A DNA stretch of 64,000 nt from Ruegeria arenilitoris (GCF_013035425.1 NZ_WQHX01000002.1:651402-715401); one strand, 5' to 3'; shown: positions 1 to 8,700, counted from the first letter of the stretch. Numbers and translations are program-made. Notes: generated by a model from the sequence alone, not told the origin.

Positions 1-243
1 AATCAAAACGTCATCGGGCTGGCAAGCATCTGCCAAGTCAGTGTTTTCCAGCACCCGCTCGCGCAACCTAGGAAGGCCGCGAAAACTTTTCTGGTTCCAA
101 TCCAACGGCAATTCGGGGTCAAGCGCATCCAAAAACTCACCCAAGCGGGGCGGTTCAGAAAGCGAGAAGCCAATAAACGCTTCTGGCTCAGCTTCGGTAG
201 TATCCAGCAGATATTGAAAAAGTGTATGTATCTTGACTTTCAT
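1..243 (-). CDS. PLP-dependent aminotransferase class I/II-like, N-terminal part (runs off left edge)
   Basis: An open frame on the minus strand starts at ATG 243-241 after a good Shine-Dalgarno (AAGGTGGGG) and stays open to the window edge, giving 81 residues. The visible part begins MKVKIHTLFQYLLDTTE and continues through a segment ending QPDDVLI. The pattern of an N-terminal arm, then a 'short helix, RLRE...PDDVLI' segment, is that of fold-type I aminotransferases just before the turn that leads to the cofactor site. The PLP lysine and all catalytic residues lie outside the window, so the substrate cannot be guessed. It is divergent from the lactonase-like gene at 286 with only about 40 bases between the two starts, so they share a promoter region. 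Family assignment is inference from a short stretch. Confidence 0.6.
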   Translation of the reverse strand, partial: MKVKIHTLFQYLLDTTEAEPEAFIGFSLSEPPRLGEFLDALDPELPLDWNQKSFRGLPRLRERVLENTDLADACQPDDVLI

Positions 244-272
244 GCCCCACCTTCAATGCTTGCTGTGTACCA

Positions 273-278
273 AAGGAG
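273..278 (+). promoter_or_regulatory. Ribosome binding site that fixes the GTG start at 286
   Basis: AAGGAG seven bases before GTG 286. Earlier in-frame starts (214, 226, 256) lack such a site, and the first two lie inside the divergent coding region. Confidence 0.6.
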
Positions 279-285
279 AGCTTGC

Positions 286-1041
286 GTGAAAGCTGAAGGT
301 TTTGTCAAAGGGCGACCCGCGGAACTGGCCGTTTTGGATTACGGGCTTTTTAAGGTCCATGCCAATGGTCGTGTTATAGGTATCTGTGGGTTCGCGATCC
401 GAACGGATGCGGACGAGACTATACTTATCGATACCGGTTTCCCTGAAAAATACGCAATCGATACAGATGCGGCTTCGAAAGAAGACCGGTTGTACGAGTT
501 CGGCGAAGTGCTTGAATGTGGGCCAGGCAATCTACCGAATGCACAATTGGCTAAACTTGGATTGAGTTCAGACGACATAACACTGCATGTTTGCACTCAT
601 ACTCATATTGATCACGTAGGAGGCCTGGATGCGTTTCCCAACGTACCCATCCTGATATCGGCCAAAGAACGAACGCTGCCTCGGCCACTGTATTGGGGCG
701 GTGTTCAGCCTTTGGAATGGCCAGACCGAAACTATCTTCAGGTTGAAGGTGATGTCGCGATTGGACCAGGACTGACGGTGCTTGAAGCCTCTGGTCATGC
801 GCCGGGACAAATCGCGTTGATGGTCGAATTACCTTCCGGCCCGGTTTTATTAACAAGCGACGCGATTTCACGGCCCGCGGAGATCGATGAAAAATTCGTG
901 GGCTCGTGGGACGAAACTGTTGCAATTGCAAGTGCTAATCGGCTGATGGCACTGGCTGCAGAACAGGGCGCTTTTGTGATTTATGGGCATTGCCCGGAGC
1001 AGTGGCCCAAATTACGAAAAGCCCCCGAAGTTTATACCTGA
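286..1041 (+). CDS. Metallo-beta-lactamase-fold hydrolase, N-acyl-homoserine-lactonase-like
   Basis: This is a single-domain MBL-fold enzyme of about 251 residues. The metal-binding motif HTHIDHVGG is present, followed by a conserved GHAPGQ histidine, an aspartate in LLTSDA and a late histidine in YGHCPE, so the dinuclear zinc site looks complete. Length and motif spacing resemble AttM/BlcC-type quorum-signal lactonases, but many MBL hydrolases share them and the substrate is not certain. The frame is open from a TTG at 214, but that would overlap the divergent gene; a GTG at 286 has an ideal AAGGAG seven bases upstream (273-278), so I take that start. The neighbour on the other strand is a PLP enzyme; the downstream gene is convergent. 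Confidence 0.8.
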   Translation: MKAEGFVKGRPAELAVLDYGLFKVHANGRVIGICGFAIRTDADETILIDTGFPEKYAIDTDAASKEDRLYEFGEVLECGPGNLPNAQLAKLGLSSDDITLHVCTHTHIDHVGGLDAFPNVPILISAKERTLPRPLYWGGVQPLEWPDRNYLQVEGDVAIGPGLTVLEASGHAPGQIALMVELPSGPVLLTSDAISRPAEIDEKFVGSWDETVAIASANRLMALAAEQGAFVIYGHCPEQWPKLRKAPEVYT

Positions 1042-1078
1042 GTATAATCAAAACATGGGTGATGCAGCTGTTTGTTAT

Positions 1079-1807
1079 CTAACGAACATCTCTTCCTTGG
1101 TTGAGTATGATAACATTACCGCTGCAAATATCGCCTGCAGGCGAGATAAGAAAGCTGACCCAATCTGCGACTTGTGCAGGTTGCATCGCTTGTCCGTGTG
1201 GCATCGCTTCAATTGCACTTTGCAGTACTTGTTCTGACAAGACTCCGAATAGCGGTGTTTCGGTCATGGCAGGCGCGATGGAGTTCACACAAATTTTTTC
1301 GCGGGCGTAGCGGCGCGCGAGGTCTTTGGTCAACGTATCCATCGCCGCTTTGGACGCCCGATAATGCGGTGGGTCAAAAACATCGAAATTATAGGCTCCG
1401 TTGGAAGAGATATTGACGATCTTTTTGACTCCTTCCCGTGCCAGCATCAACGGAACCGCCTCTTGGCAGCAATAAAATGCAGAGGAGAAGTTTATTGCCA
1501 TTTGCTGGTCGAATTCGCTGCTTGGGATTTCTGGAAAATCCGACATAAAACACGTGCCTGCATTGTTGACGAGCACATCCAAACCACCATGCTTATCCTT
1601 GATGTCGGAAAACGCGGCTGCAATTTCGTCTGGTTGTGTCAGGTCAAGACAAACTGGTTCGAAATACGCGCCGATTTCTGTCTCCAACTTATTCAGTGTG
1701 CCGGCATTTATGTCGATACCGACCACATGCATGCCATCAATTATTAGTTTACTACAGATGGCCTGCCCCATCCCGCCAGCAGCTCCGGTTACAATCGCTG
1801 TTTTCAT
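1079..1807 (-). CDS. SDR-family oxidoreductase
   Basis: A classical short-chain dehydrogenase/reductase of 242 residues. The N-terminus carries the NAD(P)-binding TGAAGGMGQ glycine motif, then VNNAG, the catalytic serine in NISSNG and the YxxxK pair in YRASK. An aspartate follows the second strand (GIDIN), which favours NAD(H) over NADP(H). The longest open frame begins at 1873, but the family start MKTAIVTG is at ATG 1807 with AAGGA just upstream, so the extra 22 residues are rejected. The gene is convergent with the lactonase-like gene, 37 bases away. The substrate is unknown; the SDR family ranges over sugars, steroids, fatty acyl groups and alcohols. Confidence 0.85.
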   Translation of the reverse strand: MKTAIVTGAAGGMGQAICSKLIIDGMHVVGIDINAGTLNKLETEIGAYFEPVCLDLTQPDEIAAAFSDIKDKHGGLDVLVNNAGTCFMSDFPEIPSSEFDQQMAINFSSAFYCCQEAVPLMLAREGVKKIVNISSNGAYNFDVFDPPHYRASKAAMDTLTKDLARRYAREKICVNSIAPAMTETPLFGVLSEQVLQSAIEAMPHGQAMQPAQVADWVSFLISPAGDICSGNVIILNQGRDVR

Positions 1808-2070
1808 TGTAAATCCTTTTTTCCGCATCAAAATAATTGGTTTGAGTTTCTGATACGAAGCTAGAGTGTTCAAGGTTCATCCGCGAAAACTTCGGTCGGC
1901 ACTTGTAGAGCTGAATCTTGGCAAATTTTCAAAATGTCAGACTGAAGGCACATCCAAAAACCAGATCTCCTGAACATAAAGATTGAGCTTGCCACTGTTG
2001 TTGAGCCAAACAATTTTCCTGGATTCATGTTCGTATTTTACCCTCATAATAGCTGACGCGCCAAAGCTGT

Positions 2071-3006
2071 TCAGGGGCTTGAGAGTGGAGGCGGTCTTCG
2101 CACTACCCCTGTAATCGCATTTCCTATGATGGCTGCCAAAAGGACAACACCGCCCAAAAGAGTATTTGTTGTCGCAGTCTCACCGAGAAATATCCAAACC
2201 CAAACCGGGGCCAGAACGACCTCGGCTAAGGACAGTAAGGTTAACTCTGCAGCAGGCAAGCTGCGGGACCCAATGGTATAAAGGATCAGGCCCGCGCCCA
2301 CTTGGAATATGCCCATTCCCACGGAAATTCCGCCGTCACGTGGTGACAGAACCAGCGGCAAGTCAGTCGCAATACATATCACGAGTGTCAGCGCGATTGC
2401 GAAAAGTCCGGAAAGAAAAACAGCTGGCAGCATTTCGCCAGACTTTCCCCACCTCAAGGAAATCGTGAAAAACGCGAAACCAAACGCAGAGCCCAAAGCT
2501 GCAAGACTGCCTTTAATCACTCCGCCAGACGATTTGTCGGCGACCATGATGGCTACCCCTGCGATTGCGACAATGCAGGCAATCCAGGTCGCCTTCCTGA
2601 CGGCTTCTCCAAGAATGATCCGTCCCAGAATAGCGGCTATAAAAGGCGCAGTTGCAAACAATAACATCGCGTTTGCCACTGATGTCGTTTGAATGGCGTA
2701 TATTCCGCCGGAAAAAGCTAAAACAAGTGCCATTCCAGCTAAGACAACTGGCAATCCGACTTGGCGTATTTGAACAAACGGACTTTCACCTGATCTGATG
2801 CGAATGACGACATACAAAAACAAGCTCAGACTGATGGATCGGTACAGGAGAATTTGCCAGACCGTCGCGTCTTCGATCAAGCGTACGCCCAACCCCATGG
2901 TGGACCAAAGAACACCTGCCGAAAAAACAAGGAGCAAACCTCGTTCTCGCTTGTCTGGTAACGTTGATGCTTCACTCGACAACATTGGATAACCCGCCGC
3001 GCCCAT
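2071..3006 (-). CDS. EamA/DMT-family inner-membrane transporter
   Basis: A 311-residue integral membrane protein with about ten predicted hydrophobic helices arranged as two EamA repeats (roughly residues 20-155 and 165-300), the usual size for drug/metabolite transporter exporters. Family members export amino acids, metabolites or drugs; nothing here indicates the substrate. Start ATG 3006 is used; an internal ATG at 2985 is also possible because neither has a strong ribosome site. It stands alone: 84 bases separate it from the cyclase gene upstream on the same strand and 263 bases from the SDR downstream. Confidence 0.85.
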   Translation of the reverse strand: MGAAGYPMLSSEASTLPDKRERGLLLVFSAGVLWSTMGLGVRLIEDATVWQILLYRSISLSLFLYVVIRIRSGESPFVQIRQVGLPVVLAGMALVLAFSGGIYAIQTTSVANAMLLFATAPFIAAILGRIILGEAVRKATWIACIVAIAGVAIMVADKSSGGVIKGSLAALGSAFGFAFFTISLRWGKSGEMLPAVFLSGLFAIALTLVICIATDLPLVLSPRDGGISVGMGIFQVGAGLILYTIGSRSLPAAELTLLSLAEVVLAPVWVWIFLGETATTNTLLGGVVLLAAIIGNAITGVVRRPPPLSSP

Positions 3007-3090
3007 TCCGCTCGAAGTCGAAGTTAAGACAAAACCAACAGGTATTATCGCTCAATCGCGACGTCCAAACCTTTTGCCGACAAAAGTAAA

Positions 3091-4272
3091 TCAATCAGAA
3101 AAACCCGAAATGCTTAATACGCGGTGAACTTGTACCGGGGTGGCAATCCCCTTTAATTCCACATCACCGAGCTCTTCGGTTTGCGCTGTATCTTCAATAT
3201 CCATCAACGCCCTTTGGTTTATGAGTATTTGCCCATCACTCGCAACATCACAGAGCCTGGACGCAGTGTTAACCACGCCACCTATCGCGGTGTAATCGGC
3301 CCGACCATGAAACCCAATTAGCCCGAGCGTTGCGTATCCGCTACTGACTCCAATACCCAGACCCATTTTATGGCCAAGTTTCTGCCAAGGTGCGCGGATA
3401 TTTTCAAAGGCAGCTCTGATGGACATCCCCAGCCTCACTGCCTCTAGTACAGGTTGATCACATGGCACAGGGTCGTTGAAAAAAACCATTAAGCCATCCC
3501 CTGCACGATAACCAATCGTCCCTTTGTGCTGGGCAACCAGATTTCCCACTTCGTCGTGGAATCGCTGCAGAACCGCGATTACTTCTTCTGGTTCAATGGC
3601 TTCTGAAACAGCTGTGAAATTTCGAATGTCGCAAAAAAGACAGGCAATGTATCTCCTATGCGTCTTGAGAAGTTCGTCACTGTCATTTTCAACAACAAGT
3701 TCTGCTACCTGCGGGGCAAGAAACTGTTTCAATCGGCCAAGCCTGTCTATTTCGGTTTCCTGACGCCGCACCCTCTCGGTTAATCTTTCGTTCAGTGCTC
3801 TTATCTCTTGGGTTTGATTGCGAACCGTGTAGTTCAAAGCATCAAGGATGAAATTCTGGTTCAGTAGGGCTGCTATGACTAATAGAACATAGGCCAACGC
3901 TTCGACGCGTTCATCATAACCAAAGTAAAGCGTTACGATGAGTGTCAGGGCAGCAATCCCGCCAATTACAAGCGGGAGTTCTTTGGAATGCCGCTTTCTG
4001 TCTCTCCACAGGAAAGCAACCGCCAACAGTGCGAGAACCCACATCAGCACCGCTTGCGCATGAGGGTTAATTGAAAATGACTGAAAGCCAAAAATATATG
4101 TCGCCAATATCCCTGAATAGCATGTCGCCAATGAGGCCAGCGCAGCCACCACAGCTCCGAACCCAATCGGCATTGAAATTCTGAACTCCTCGGTCGCCAC
4201 CCCGAACCCATCTGAAACAGCACGGGTTACGGAATCTGATGTGGAGTTTTTTGCGTTTTCTGGATCAGACAT
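3091..4272 (-). CDS. Membrane-bound class III adenylate/guanylate cyclase
   Basis: A 393-residue protein with about four membrane helices (roughly residues 36-140), a charged, probably coiled-coil linker (145-175) and a C-terminal class III cyclase catalytic domain (about 205-385). Both metal-binding aspartates are visible (CDIRNF and GDGLMVFF), as are the purine-binding aspartate in ADYTAIG and the VNTASRL asparagine/arginine transition-state residues, so the enzyme should be active and make cAMP (the aspartate favours ATP, but guanylate activity cannot be excluded). The ATG at 4272 follows AGGAACA. The membrane part has no recognisable sensor name. A Crp/Fnr-family regulator lies at 5797, but a link to cAMP is speculation. 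Confidence 0.88.
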   Translation of the reverse strand: MSDPENAKNSTSDSVTRAVSDGFGVATEEFRISMPIGFGAVVAALASLATCYSGILATYIFGFQSFSINPHAQAVLMWVLALLAVAFLWRDRKRHSKELPLVIGGIAALTLIVTLYFGYDERVEALAYVLLVIAALLNQNFILDALNYTVRNQTQEIRALNERLTERVRRQETEIDRLGRLKQFLAPQVAELVVENDSDELLKTHRRYIACLFCDIRNFTAVSEAIEPEEVIAVLQRFHDEVGNLVAQHKGTIGYRAGDGLMVFFNDPVPCDQPVLEAVRLGMSIRAAFENIRAPWQKLGHKMGLGIGVSSGYATLGLIGFHGRADYTAIGGVVNTASRLCDVASDGQILINQRALMDIEDTAQTEELGDVELKGIATPVQVHRVLSISGFSD

Positions 4273-4470
4273 TGTTCCTGTCAGCTATCGATCCACATCA
4301 GAGTACGTTTGTTATTTGAATACGTCAAAAACAGGAGCGCCCGGCGTCCTTGCGGTGGCAAAGCTGCACTAAAAACCGAGTAATGCTTGTATACCAGAGA
4401 TAAATAAGTTTGGCGGCAAGCCTGTTAATTTGGCGCCCAAACTTAGTTGATACAACTTGGTTCAAACTCT

Positions 4471-5160
4471 TCAACCTTCGGCACGACCAACCAGTTGATG
4501 CGTATCCGGATAACGGAAATGCAAAACGCAATAAATGTACACGGACAAAATCGCCGCAACAAAACACCAGATCGATGTGAAAGCATGAGAAGCAAAAAAG
4601 AACCCCACGACAACAGATACTACGATAAGAAAACCAAACCCTCGCAGACCTTTGTCGCTTGATCCTACCAGTGGTATGCAGATCACCAACGCATAAAACA
4701 GGCGCGCGATATTTTTAGTCGCCTCTTTCGGATACAGCTGCGAATTTTCGTATTGAATTGAGTGTTTTGCGATACCAATGTTGAGGCTTTCCGGTGAAAA
4801 AAGTACCGGCAAGTACAGGAACATACCCAAGCCGACCCCTATGCCACAGATCGCTTGAAAGATTTGCTGACGCCTTCGATCCACTTCGATCAATGAAGCT
4901 GACAGGGGTACCCAGGTCGGCCAAAACAAGTAGGCGAAAAACAAGAACACCAACGCCGCCGCTGCCGAAGGACTGGAATACGAGCTGTTAATAGACACCC
5001 ACAGGAAACCTTCGGACATTTGCTGAACCCCGAAGAAAAACGGAAAGCTGGCCAACGGAAGAAATCGGACACCTTTTTGAAATGCCTCTCGAATAGTAAA
5101 GCCACTGAAAGCCACGAGCGCGGCACCGGCTATAAAGCTGGCTTGGGACGAAAAGCACAT
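4471..5160 (-). CDS. DUF6629-family membrane protein
   Basis: A 229-residue polytopic membrane protein. The N-terminus MCFSSQASF, followed by a hydrophobic helix and the FFFGVQQMSEGFLW motif, is the signature I associate with DUF6629; about six or seven hydrophobic segments follow. The function of the family is not known. The longest frame starts at 5208, but the family start is ATG 5160, which has AGGAGG a few bases upstream, so I use that. It is a single transcription unit, divergent from the small secreted protein at 5545. Confidence 0.75.
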   Translation of the reverse strand: MCFSSQASFIAGAALVAFSGFTIREAFQKGVRFLPLASFPFFFGVQQMSEGFLWVSINSSYSSPSAAAALVFLFFAYLFWPTWVPLSASLIEVDRRRQQIFQAICGIGVGLGMFLYLPVLFSPESLNIGIAKHSIQYENSQLYPKEATKNIARLFYALVICIPLVGSSDKGLRGFGFLIVVSVVVGFFFASHAFTSIWCFVAAILSVYIYCVLHFRYPDTHQLVGRAEG

Positions 5161-5544
5161 AAAGAACCTCCTCTTCCCTTTTTTACATAGCCGTTCCGAT
5201 CGAAGCAAAATTTACGTTTAGTTCCAAGCAACATTTGACCTCGTTATAGGAAAAATTTCTTTGCTGAATTGTGATTGCCATCGGAAATGCGATCTCGTCG
5301 GACACATATCGCCAGATAAATATGATGCATTCGCAATTGGGCGCTGGTCGAAATGCCCAGATGCCAGAAGTTGTTCCCAGGATACAAACACTTTTATTTG
5401 GATCTATTTTTTTGTGACCAACTTCCCACCGAACCGAAAGGTTTATTGGTCAATTCCCTTATTTTTCCATTCGTTGGCCGTTGGTATAATACTTTGAGGC
5501 ACCATTATCCGAAAATTATAATTGTTGCCCAAGGAGGATAGTCT
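5161..5544. other. Gene-free stretch between divergent units
   Basis: No convincing coding frame. It should hold the promoters of the minus-strand DUF6629 gene and of the plus-strand small secreted protein. A perfect TATAAT at 5485-5490 could be the -10 element of the latter, but no good -35 sits at the right distance. Confidence 0.4.
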
Positions 5545-5769
5545 ATGCCGAGATGTAAGCTGCCAACTGCTCTTGCTATCTCGATTGCTGTAATGGCTTT
5601 CTCGTCTGCCTATGCAGATGAATTTGATCCTTCAGTTCTTTTTCCTCCTGCTTCTAATTTTCGGGACGGATGGTTGCGTACGGCAGATTTGGTTTTCTCT
5701 TCGGTTCAAAGACTGGCCGTTTACAACACTTACTCTTTGGGTGCTTTGTATAAGACTCATGCAAACTGA
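5545..5769 (+). CDS. Small exported protein of unknown function
   Basis: A 74-residue protein that starts at ATG 5545 with a near-ideal AAGGAGGA seven to eight bases upstream. Residues 1-25 form a Sec signal peptide (short basic start, hydrophobic core IAVMAFSSAYA, cleavage likely after SAYA before DEF). The mature peptide is about 50 residues, with no cysteine and no motif that I recognise. It ends 27 bases before the Crp/Fnr regulator, so it may be the first gene of the sulfur cluster transcript. Family and role are unknown; it is reported because ribosome site and signal peptide together argue it is real. Confidence 0.55.
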   Translation: MPRCKLPTALAISIAVMAFSSAYADEFDPSVLFPPASNFRDGWLRTADLVFSSVQRLAVYNTYSLGALYKTHAN

Positions 5770-5796
5770 CTGAAATCTAGTAGAAGTGGACGACTA

Positions 5797-6468
5797 TTGG
5801 CGAATTCCGTTGGAGATTGGACAGAAAGCTTTCTTGGCACCCGAAACCTGCCCCGCCGGGTGCGTGACAAACTTCTACGCGAAGCGCGCGTGGTCACGTA
5901 CAGGCAAGGACAACAGGTATTTGGTCCTGAGAATATCCCTGACAGTCTGATGTTTTTGCATACCGGTCGGATTCGGGTGTCGCAAAGTTCTGATGTCGGA
6001 CGTGAGATCGTTCTTTATCGTGTCGAGGCTGGTGAGAGCTGCGTACTAACGACGGCCTGTATGTTGTCAGAAGAGGCTTACAACGCCGAGGGAATTGCCG
6101 AGACAGATGTTACGGCTATCACGTTACCCAAGAATTCGTTTGACCAACTTGCTGCCGAAGAAGATAGCTTTCGTCGCTTTGTTTTCTCGGCATATTCGCG
6201 TCGCTTGATTGATCTGCTGCGCGTTGTTGATGATGTCGCCTTTGGCAGGATGGACGTCAGATTGGCTGAACGCCTTCTTGTATTAGAGGGTGGGCAAGAC
6301 GAAATCCAAACAACGCACCAGGCTCTTGCGAATGAGCTTGGAACCGCGCGAGAGGTTGTTTCCCGCATCCTTAACGACTTTCAAAAACGAGGAATGATCC
6401 AGCAAACAAGGGGGCGGATAACTCTGCAAGACAAAGCTGCACTAGAGCATTTGGCACAAAGCGAATGA
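5797..6468 (+). CDS. Crp/Fnr-family transcriptional regulator
   Basis: A 223-residue regulator with an N-terminal cyclic-nucleotide-binding-fold sensor domain (about residues 20-140) and a C-terminal winged helix (about 150-215; the HTH is HQALANELGTAREVVSRIL). There is no N-terminal cysteine cluster of FNR type; a single cysteine pair (SCVLTTACM) lies in the sensor domain and could respond to sulfur species, as in some sulfide-sensing members of the family, which is inference. Start is TTG 5797 because an in-frame stop lies just upstream. It is followed 84 bases later by the YeeE/YedE-MBL-DUF442-SulP genes on the same strand, so it is probably their regulator. Confidence 0.88.
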   Translation: MANSVGDWTESFLGTRNLPRRVRDKLLREARVVTYRQGQQVFGPENIPDSLMFLHTGRIRVSQSSDVGREIVLYRVEAGESCVLTTACMLSEEAYNAEGIAETDVTAITLPKNSFDQLAAEEDSFRRFVFSAYSRRLIDLLRVVDDVAFGRMDVRLAERLLVLEGGQDEIQTTHQALANELGTAREVVSRILNDFQKRGMIQQTRGRITLQDKAALEHLAQSE

Positions 6469-6481
6469 ATTCGTCAGTTAG

Positions 6482-6494
6482 GTGACATTGTCAC
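6482..6494. promoter_or_regulatory. Inverted repeat, candidate operator of the sulfur operon
   Basis: GTGAC-ATT-GTCAC is a perfect palindrome located between the Crp/Fnr gene and the first YeeE gene, where an operator would be expected. The spacing differs by one from a standard Crp/Fnr box, so the assignment is tentative. Confidence 0.35.
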
Positions 6495-6552
6495 TGAAAT
6501 AGCGCCGCTCGACCGGTAATCAGGTTTCAACTTGAACGACCGGAGACTTTGT

Positions 6553-6984
6553 ATGGAAACCGCATTTACACCCTTCGCTTCGTTTGGAGGTGGGCTCGCG
6601 ATCGGCCTTGGCGCTGTTCTTCTTATGCTTGGACTGGGGCGTATCATGGGCGCCACGGGCATCTTGTCTGGCTTGGCATTCCCTGAAAGCCGCGAAGAAT
6701 TCGCGTGGCGAATTGCCTTGACAATCGGCATGATCTTAGCCCCTGGGGTAATTTTTGTGGTGACCGGGGCCATGCCTTCGCTTTCGGTTCCAGTCAGCCC
6801 GGCAATGATCGTCATCGGCGGCGTTATCGTTGGCCTTGGCGGTAGCCTTGGGTCCGGCTGTACATCAGGTCACGGTGTTTGCGGATTGTCGCGCCTTTCG
6901 GTCCGTTCCCTGGTGGCTGTTCCGACATTCATGGCCACCGGAGCAATCACTGTTTTTCTCATCCGTCACGTCTTTGGAGGTTAA
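6553..6984 (+). CDS. YeeE/YedE-family transporter half (PmpA-like)
   Basis: A 143-residue membrane protein with four hydrophobic helices. The motif GGSLGSGCTSGHGVCGLSRLS carries the cysteines (GCTSGHGVCG) conserved in YeeE/YedE thiosulfate-type transporters. In alphaproteobacteria these proteins are often split into two half-size subunits, and the second follows four bases downstream. The frame opens at TTG 6532, but the ATG at 6553 is preceded by CGGAG and begins the family N-terminus METAFTPF, so it is preferred. Probable role: moving thiosulfate or another sulfur species across the inner membrane for the downstream sulfur enzymes; direction is not known. Confidence 0.82.
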   Translation: METAFTPFASFGGGLAIGLGAVLLMLGLGRIMGATGILSGLAFPESREEFAWRIALTIGMILAPGVIFVVTGAMPSLSVPVSPAMIVIGGVIVGLGGSLGSGCTSGHGVCGLSRLSVRSLVAVPTFMATGAITVFLIRHVFGG

Positions 6985-6988
6985 TCCC

Positions 6989-7417
6989 ATGAAGATGATA
7001 TTCGCGCTTTTCACGGGTCTCGTGTTTGGCATTGGCATTGCTATCTCGGGTATGATGGACCCGGCCAAAGTACTGAATTTTTTTGATATCGCCGGAACTT
7101 GGGACCCAAGTCTTGTCTTTGTAATGGGAGGCGCCTTATTGGTGACGTTCATCGGCTACCGTTTGGTTTGGCGTCGTTGTGCCCCTATGTTCAGCGACGG
7201 CTTTCAGTTGCCTACTTCGAAAACAATTGATGCGCGTTTGATCGGCGGTTCAGCGCTGTTCGGCATCGGCTGGGGGGTCGCTGGCTTCTGTCCCGGCGCC
7301 GCGATTCCGGCGCTTGGTACCGGACGATGGGAAGTCGCCCTATTCCTTGTTGCCGTTATTGCCGGTTTCGGATTGCGTCGATTGCTGTTCGGTCAAGTCG
7401 CCAAGGCGACCGCCTAA
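6989..7417 (+). CDS. YeeE/YedE-family transporter half (DUF6691, PmpB-like)
   Basis: A 142-residue membrane protein with four helices, starting at ATG 6989 with GGAGG inside the end of the previous gene. It has the SGMMDPAKVLNFFD motif near residue 20 and GWGVAGFCPGAAIPALG near residue 100, both typical for the second half-subunit of split YeeE/YedE systems. The single cysteine in FCPG is the probable relay residue for sulfur substrates. It must pair with the preceding protein, since each is half the length of the full-size transporter. It is translationally close to its partner and part of the sulfur operon. Confidence 0.82.
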   Translation: MKMIFALFTGLVFGIGIAISGMMDPAKVLNFFDIAGTWDPSLVFVMGGALLVTFIGYRLVWRRCAPMFSDGFQLPTSKTIDARLIGGSALFGIGWGVAGFCPGAAIPALGTGRWEVALFLVAVIAGFGLRRLLFGQVAKATA

Positions 7418-7452
7418 GGCCCTTACTTGATAGTTTTTTAGGAGTAAGAACG

Positions 7453-8334
7453 ATGAACTACCCCGTGAACATGCGGATCAAGCCACAAGTACAAGCCTTC
7501 TTTGATGAGGCTACAAACACCATCAGCTATATCGTTAAAGACCCGACCTCAAACTCGTGCGCCATCGTCGATAGCGTGATGGACATCGACTACGCGGCTG
7601 GGCGTATAACATACGATCACGCGGACGAGCTGATCCACCAGATCCAGACGCAGGGGCTGAAGTTGGAATGGGTCATCGAAACCCATGTCCATGCGGATCA
7701 CCTGAGTGCAGCTCCATATATTCAGGAAAAGCTCGGCGGGAAAATCGGCATAGGCTCGAAAATTTCGATAGTGCAGGACACTTTCGGAAAGGTCTTTAAC
7801 GAAGGAACCGAATTCCAGCGCGATGGAAGTCAATTCGACCAGCTGTTTGGGGACGGCGACACCTATATGATCGGTAATATGCCGGCCTTCGCCATGTACA
7901 CACCAGGCCACACTCCAGCTTGCATGGTCCATGTCATGGGTGACGCCGCTTTTGTTGGGGATACGCTGTTTATGCCCGACGGAGGTTCGGCTCGTGCGGA
8001 CTTTCCCGGAGGCAACGCGGCTACTCTGTACGACAGCATTCAAAAGGTTCTGGCACTACCTGATGCGACGCGGTTGTTCATGTGCCACGATTACGGCCCA
8101 GGCGGTCGTGACATCCAGTGGGAGACAACTGTTGCTGAAGAAAAGGCGAATAATATCCATGTCGGTGTCGGCAAAACAAAAGAAGATTTCGTCAAATTCC
8201 GCACAGAACGTGACGCCCAACTTGCGATGCCAAAACTGATCATTCCATCGCTGCAAGTGAATATGCGCGCCGGGGAAGTTCCAACCGATAACGATGGCAA
8301 CCCCATGCTCAAAGTGCCTGTGAACCAGCTCTAA
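7453..8334 (+). CDS. Persulfide-dioxygenase-type MBL-fold hydrolase (Blh/ETHE1-like)
   Basis: A 293-residue MBL-fold protein. THVHADHLSA supplies the first metal ligands, PGHTPACMVH the second histidine, VGDTLF the bridging aspartate and CHDYGPGGR the last histidine. The CHDY-type ending and the GGSARADFPGG loop are typical of the ETHE1/Blh sulfur dioxygenases, which oxidise glutathione persulfide to sulfite using one iron. The ATG at 7453 follows AGGAGT. In Blh of rhizobia this domain is fused C-terminal to a DUF442 domain; here the DUF442 protein is a separate gene just downstream. Alternative: another glyoxalase-II-like hydrolase, less likely in this neighbourhood. Confidence 0.85.
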   Translation: MNYPVNMRIKPQVQAFFDEATNTISYIVKDPTSNSCAIVDSVMDIDYAAGRITYDHADELIHQIQTQGLKLEWVIETHVHADHLSAAPYIQEKLGGKIGIGSKISIVQDTFGKVFNEGTEFQRDGSQFDQLFGDGDTYMIGNMPAFAMYTPGHTPACMVHVMGDAAFVGDTLFMPDGGSARADFPGGNAATLYDSIQKVLALPDATRLFMCHDYGPGGRDIQWETTVAEEKANNIHVGVGKTKEDFVKFRTERDAQLAMPKLIIPSLQVNMRAGEVPTDNDGNPMLKVPVNQL

Positions 8335-8355
8335 ACTTTTGAAAGAGATCGATTT

Positions 8356-8694
8356 ATGGACATCAAGAAACTCTCTGGTCAATTTGCGACCTGCGGTCAG
8401 GTTGTGCCCGGCGACATGGACGAGATCAAGAAGCTCGGATTTAAGTCCCTGGTTTGCGCCCGCCCGGATGGTGAAGCAGAGGGCCAGCCACCATTTGCCG
8501 AAATCGATAAGAGTGCACGCGCACAGGGTCTTTCGATGCAATATATTCCTGTAAGCCCGTCTGGCCCGACCGACTACAACCATGTTGCTTTTGCCGCCGC
8601 ATTAGCAGAGTTGCCTGGGCCCGTCTTAGGGTATTGCCGCAGCGGACAGCGGGCGGCGAAGCTCTGGCAAGCTCATCAAAATGCGCTGGGATAG
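8356..8694 (+). CDS. DUF442/TIGR01244 phosphatase-like sulfurtransferase
   Basis: A 112-residue single-domain protein. It starts MDIKKLSGQF, carries a PGDMDEIKKLGFKSLVCARPDGE core, and ends with the catalytic P-loop cysteine YCRSGQRA, all typical of the DUF442 domain found at the N-terminus of Blh. The fold is that of dual-specificity phosphatases, but family members in sulfide operons are thought to act as sulfurtransferases via the loop cysteine. It lies 21 bases after the dioxygenase gene and 6 before the SulP gene. Probable role: transfer or hydrolysis of a sulfane-sulfur group in sulfide detoxification. Confidence 0.83.
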   Translation: MDIKKLSGQFATCGQVVPGDMDEIKKLGFKSLVCARPDGEAEGQPPFAEIDKSARAQGLSMQYIPVSPSGPTDYNHVAFAAALAELPGPVLGYCRSGQRAAKLWQAHQNALG

Positions 8695-8700
8695 CAAAAG

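Noticed and set aside
551..931. Minus-strand frame inside the lactonase-like gene
   Set aside because: Antisense shadow of a clear MBL-fold gene.
7549..8043. Minus-strand frame inside the persulfide-dioxygenase-like gene
   Set aside because: Antisense shadow; no start signal and the forward gene has full motifs.
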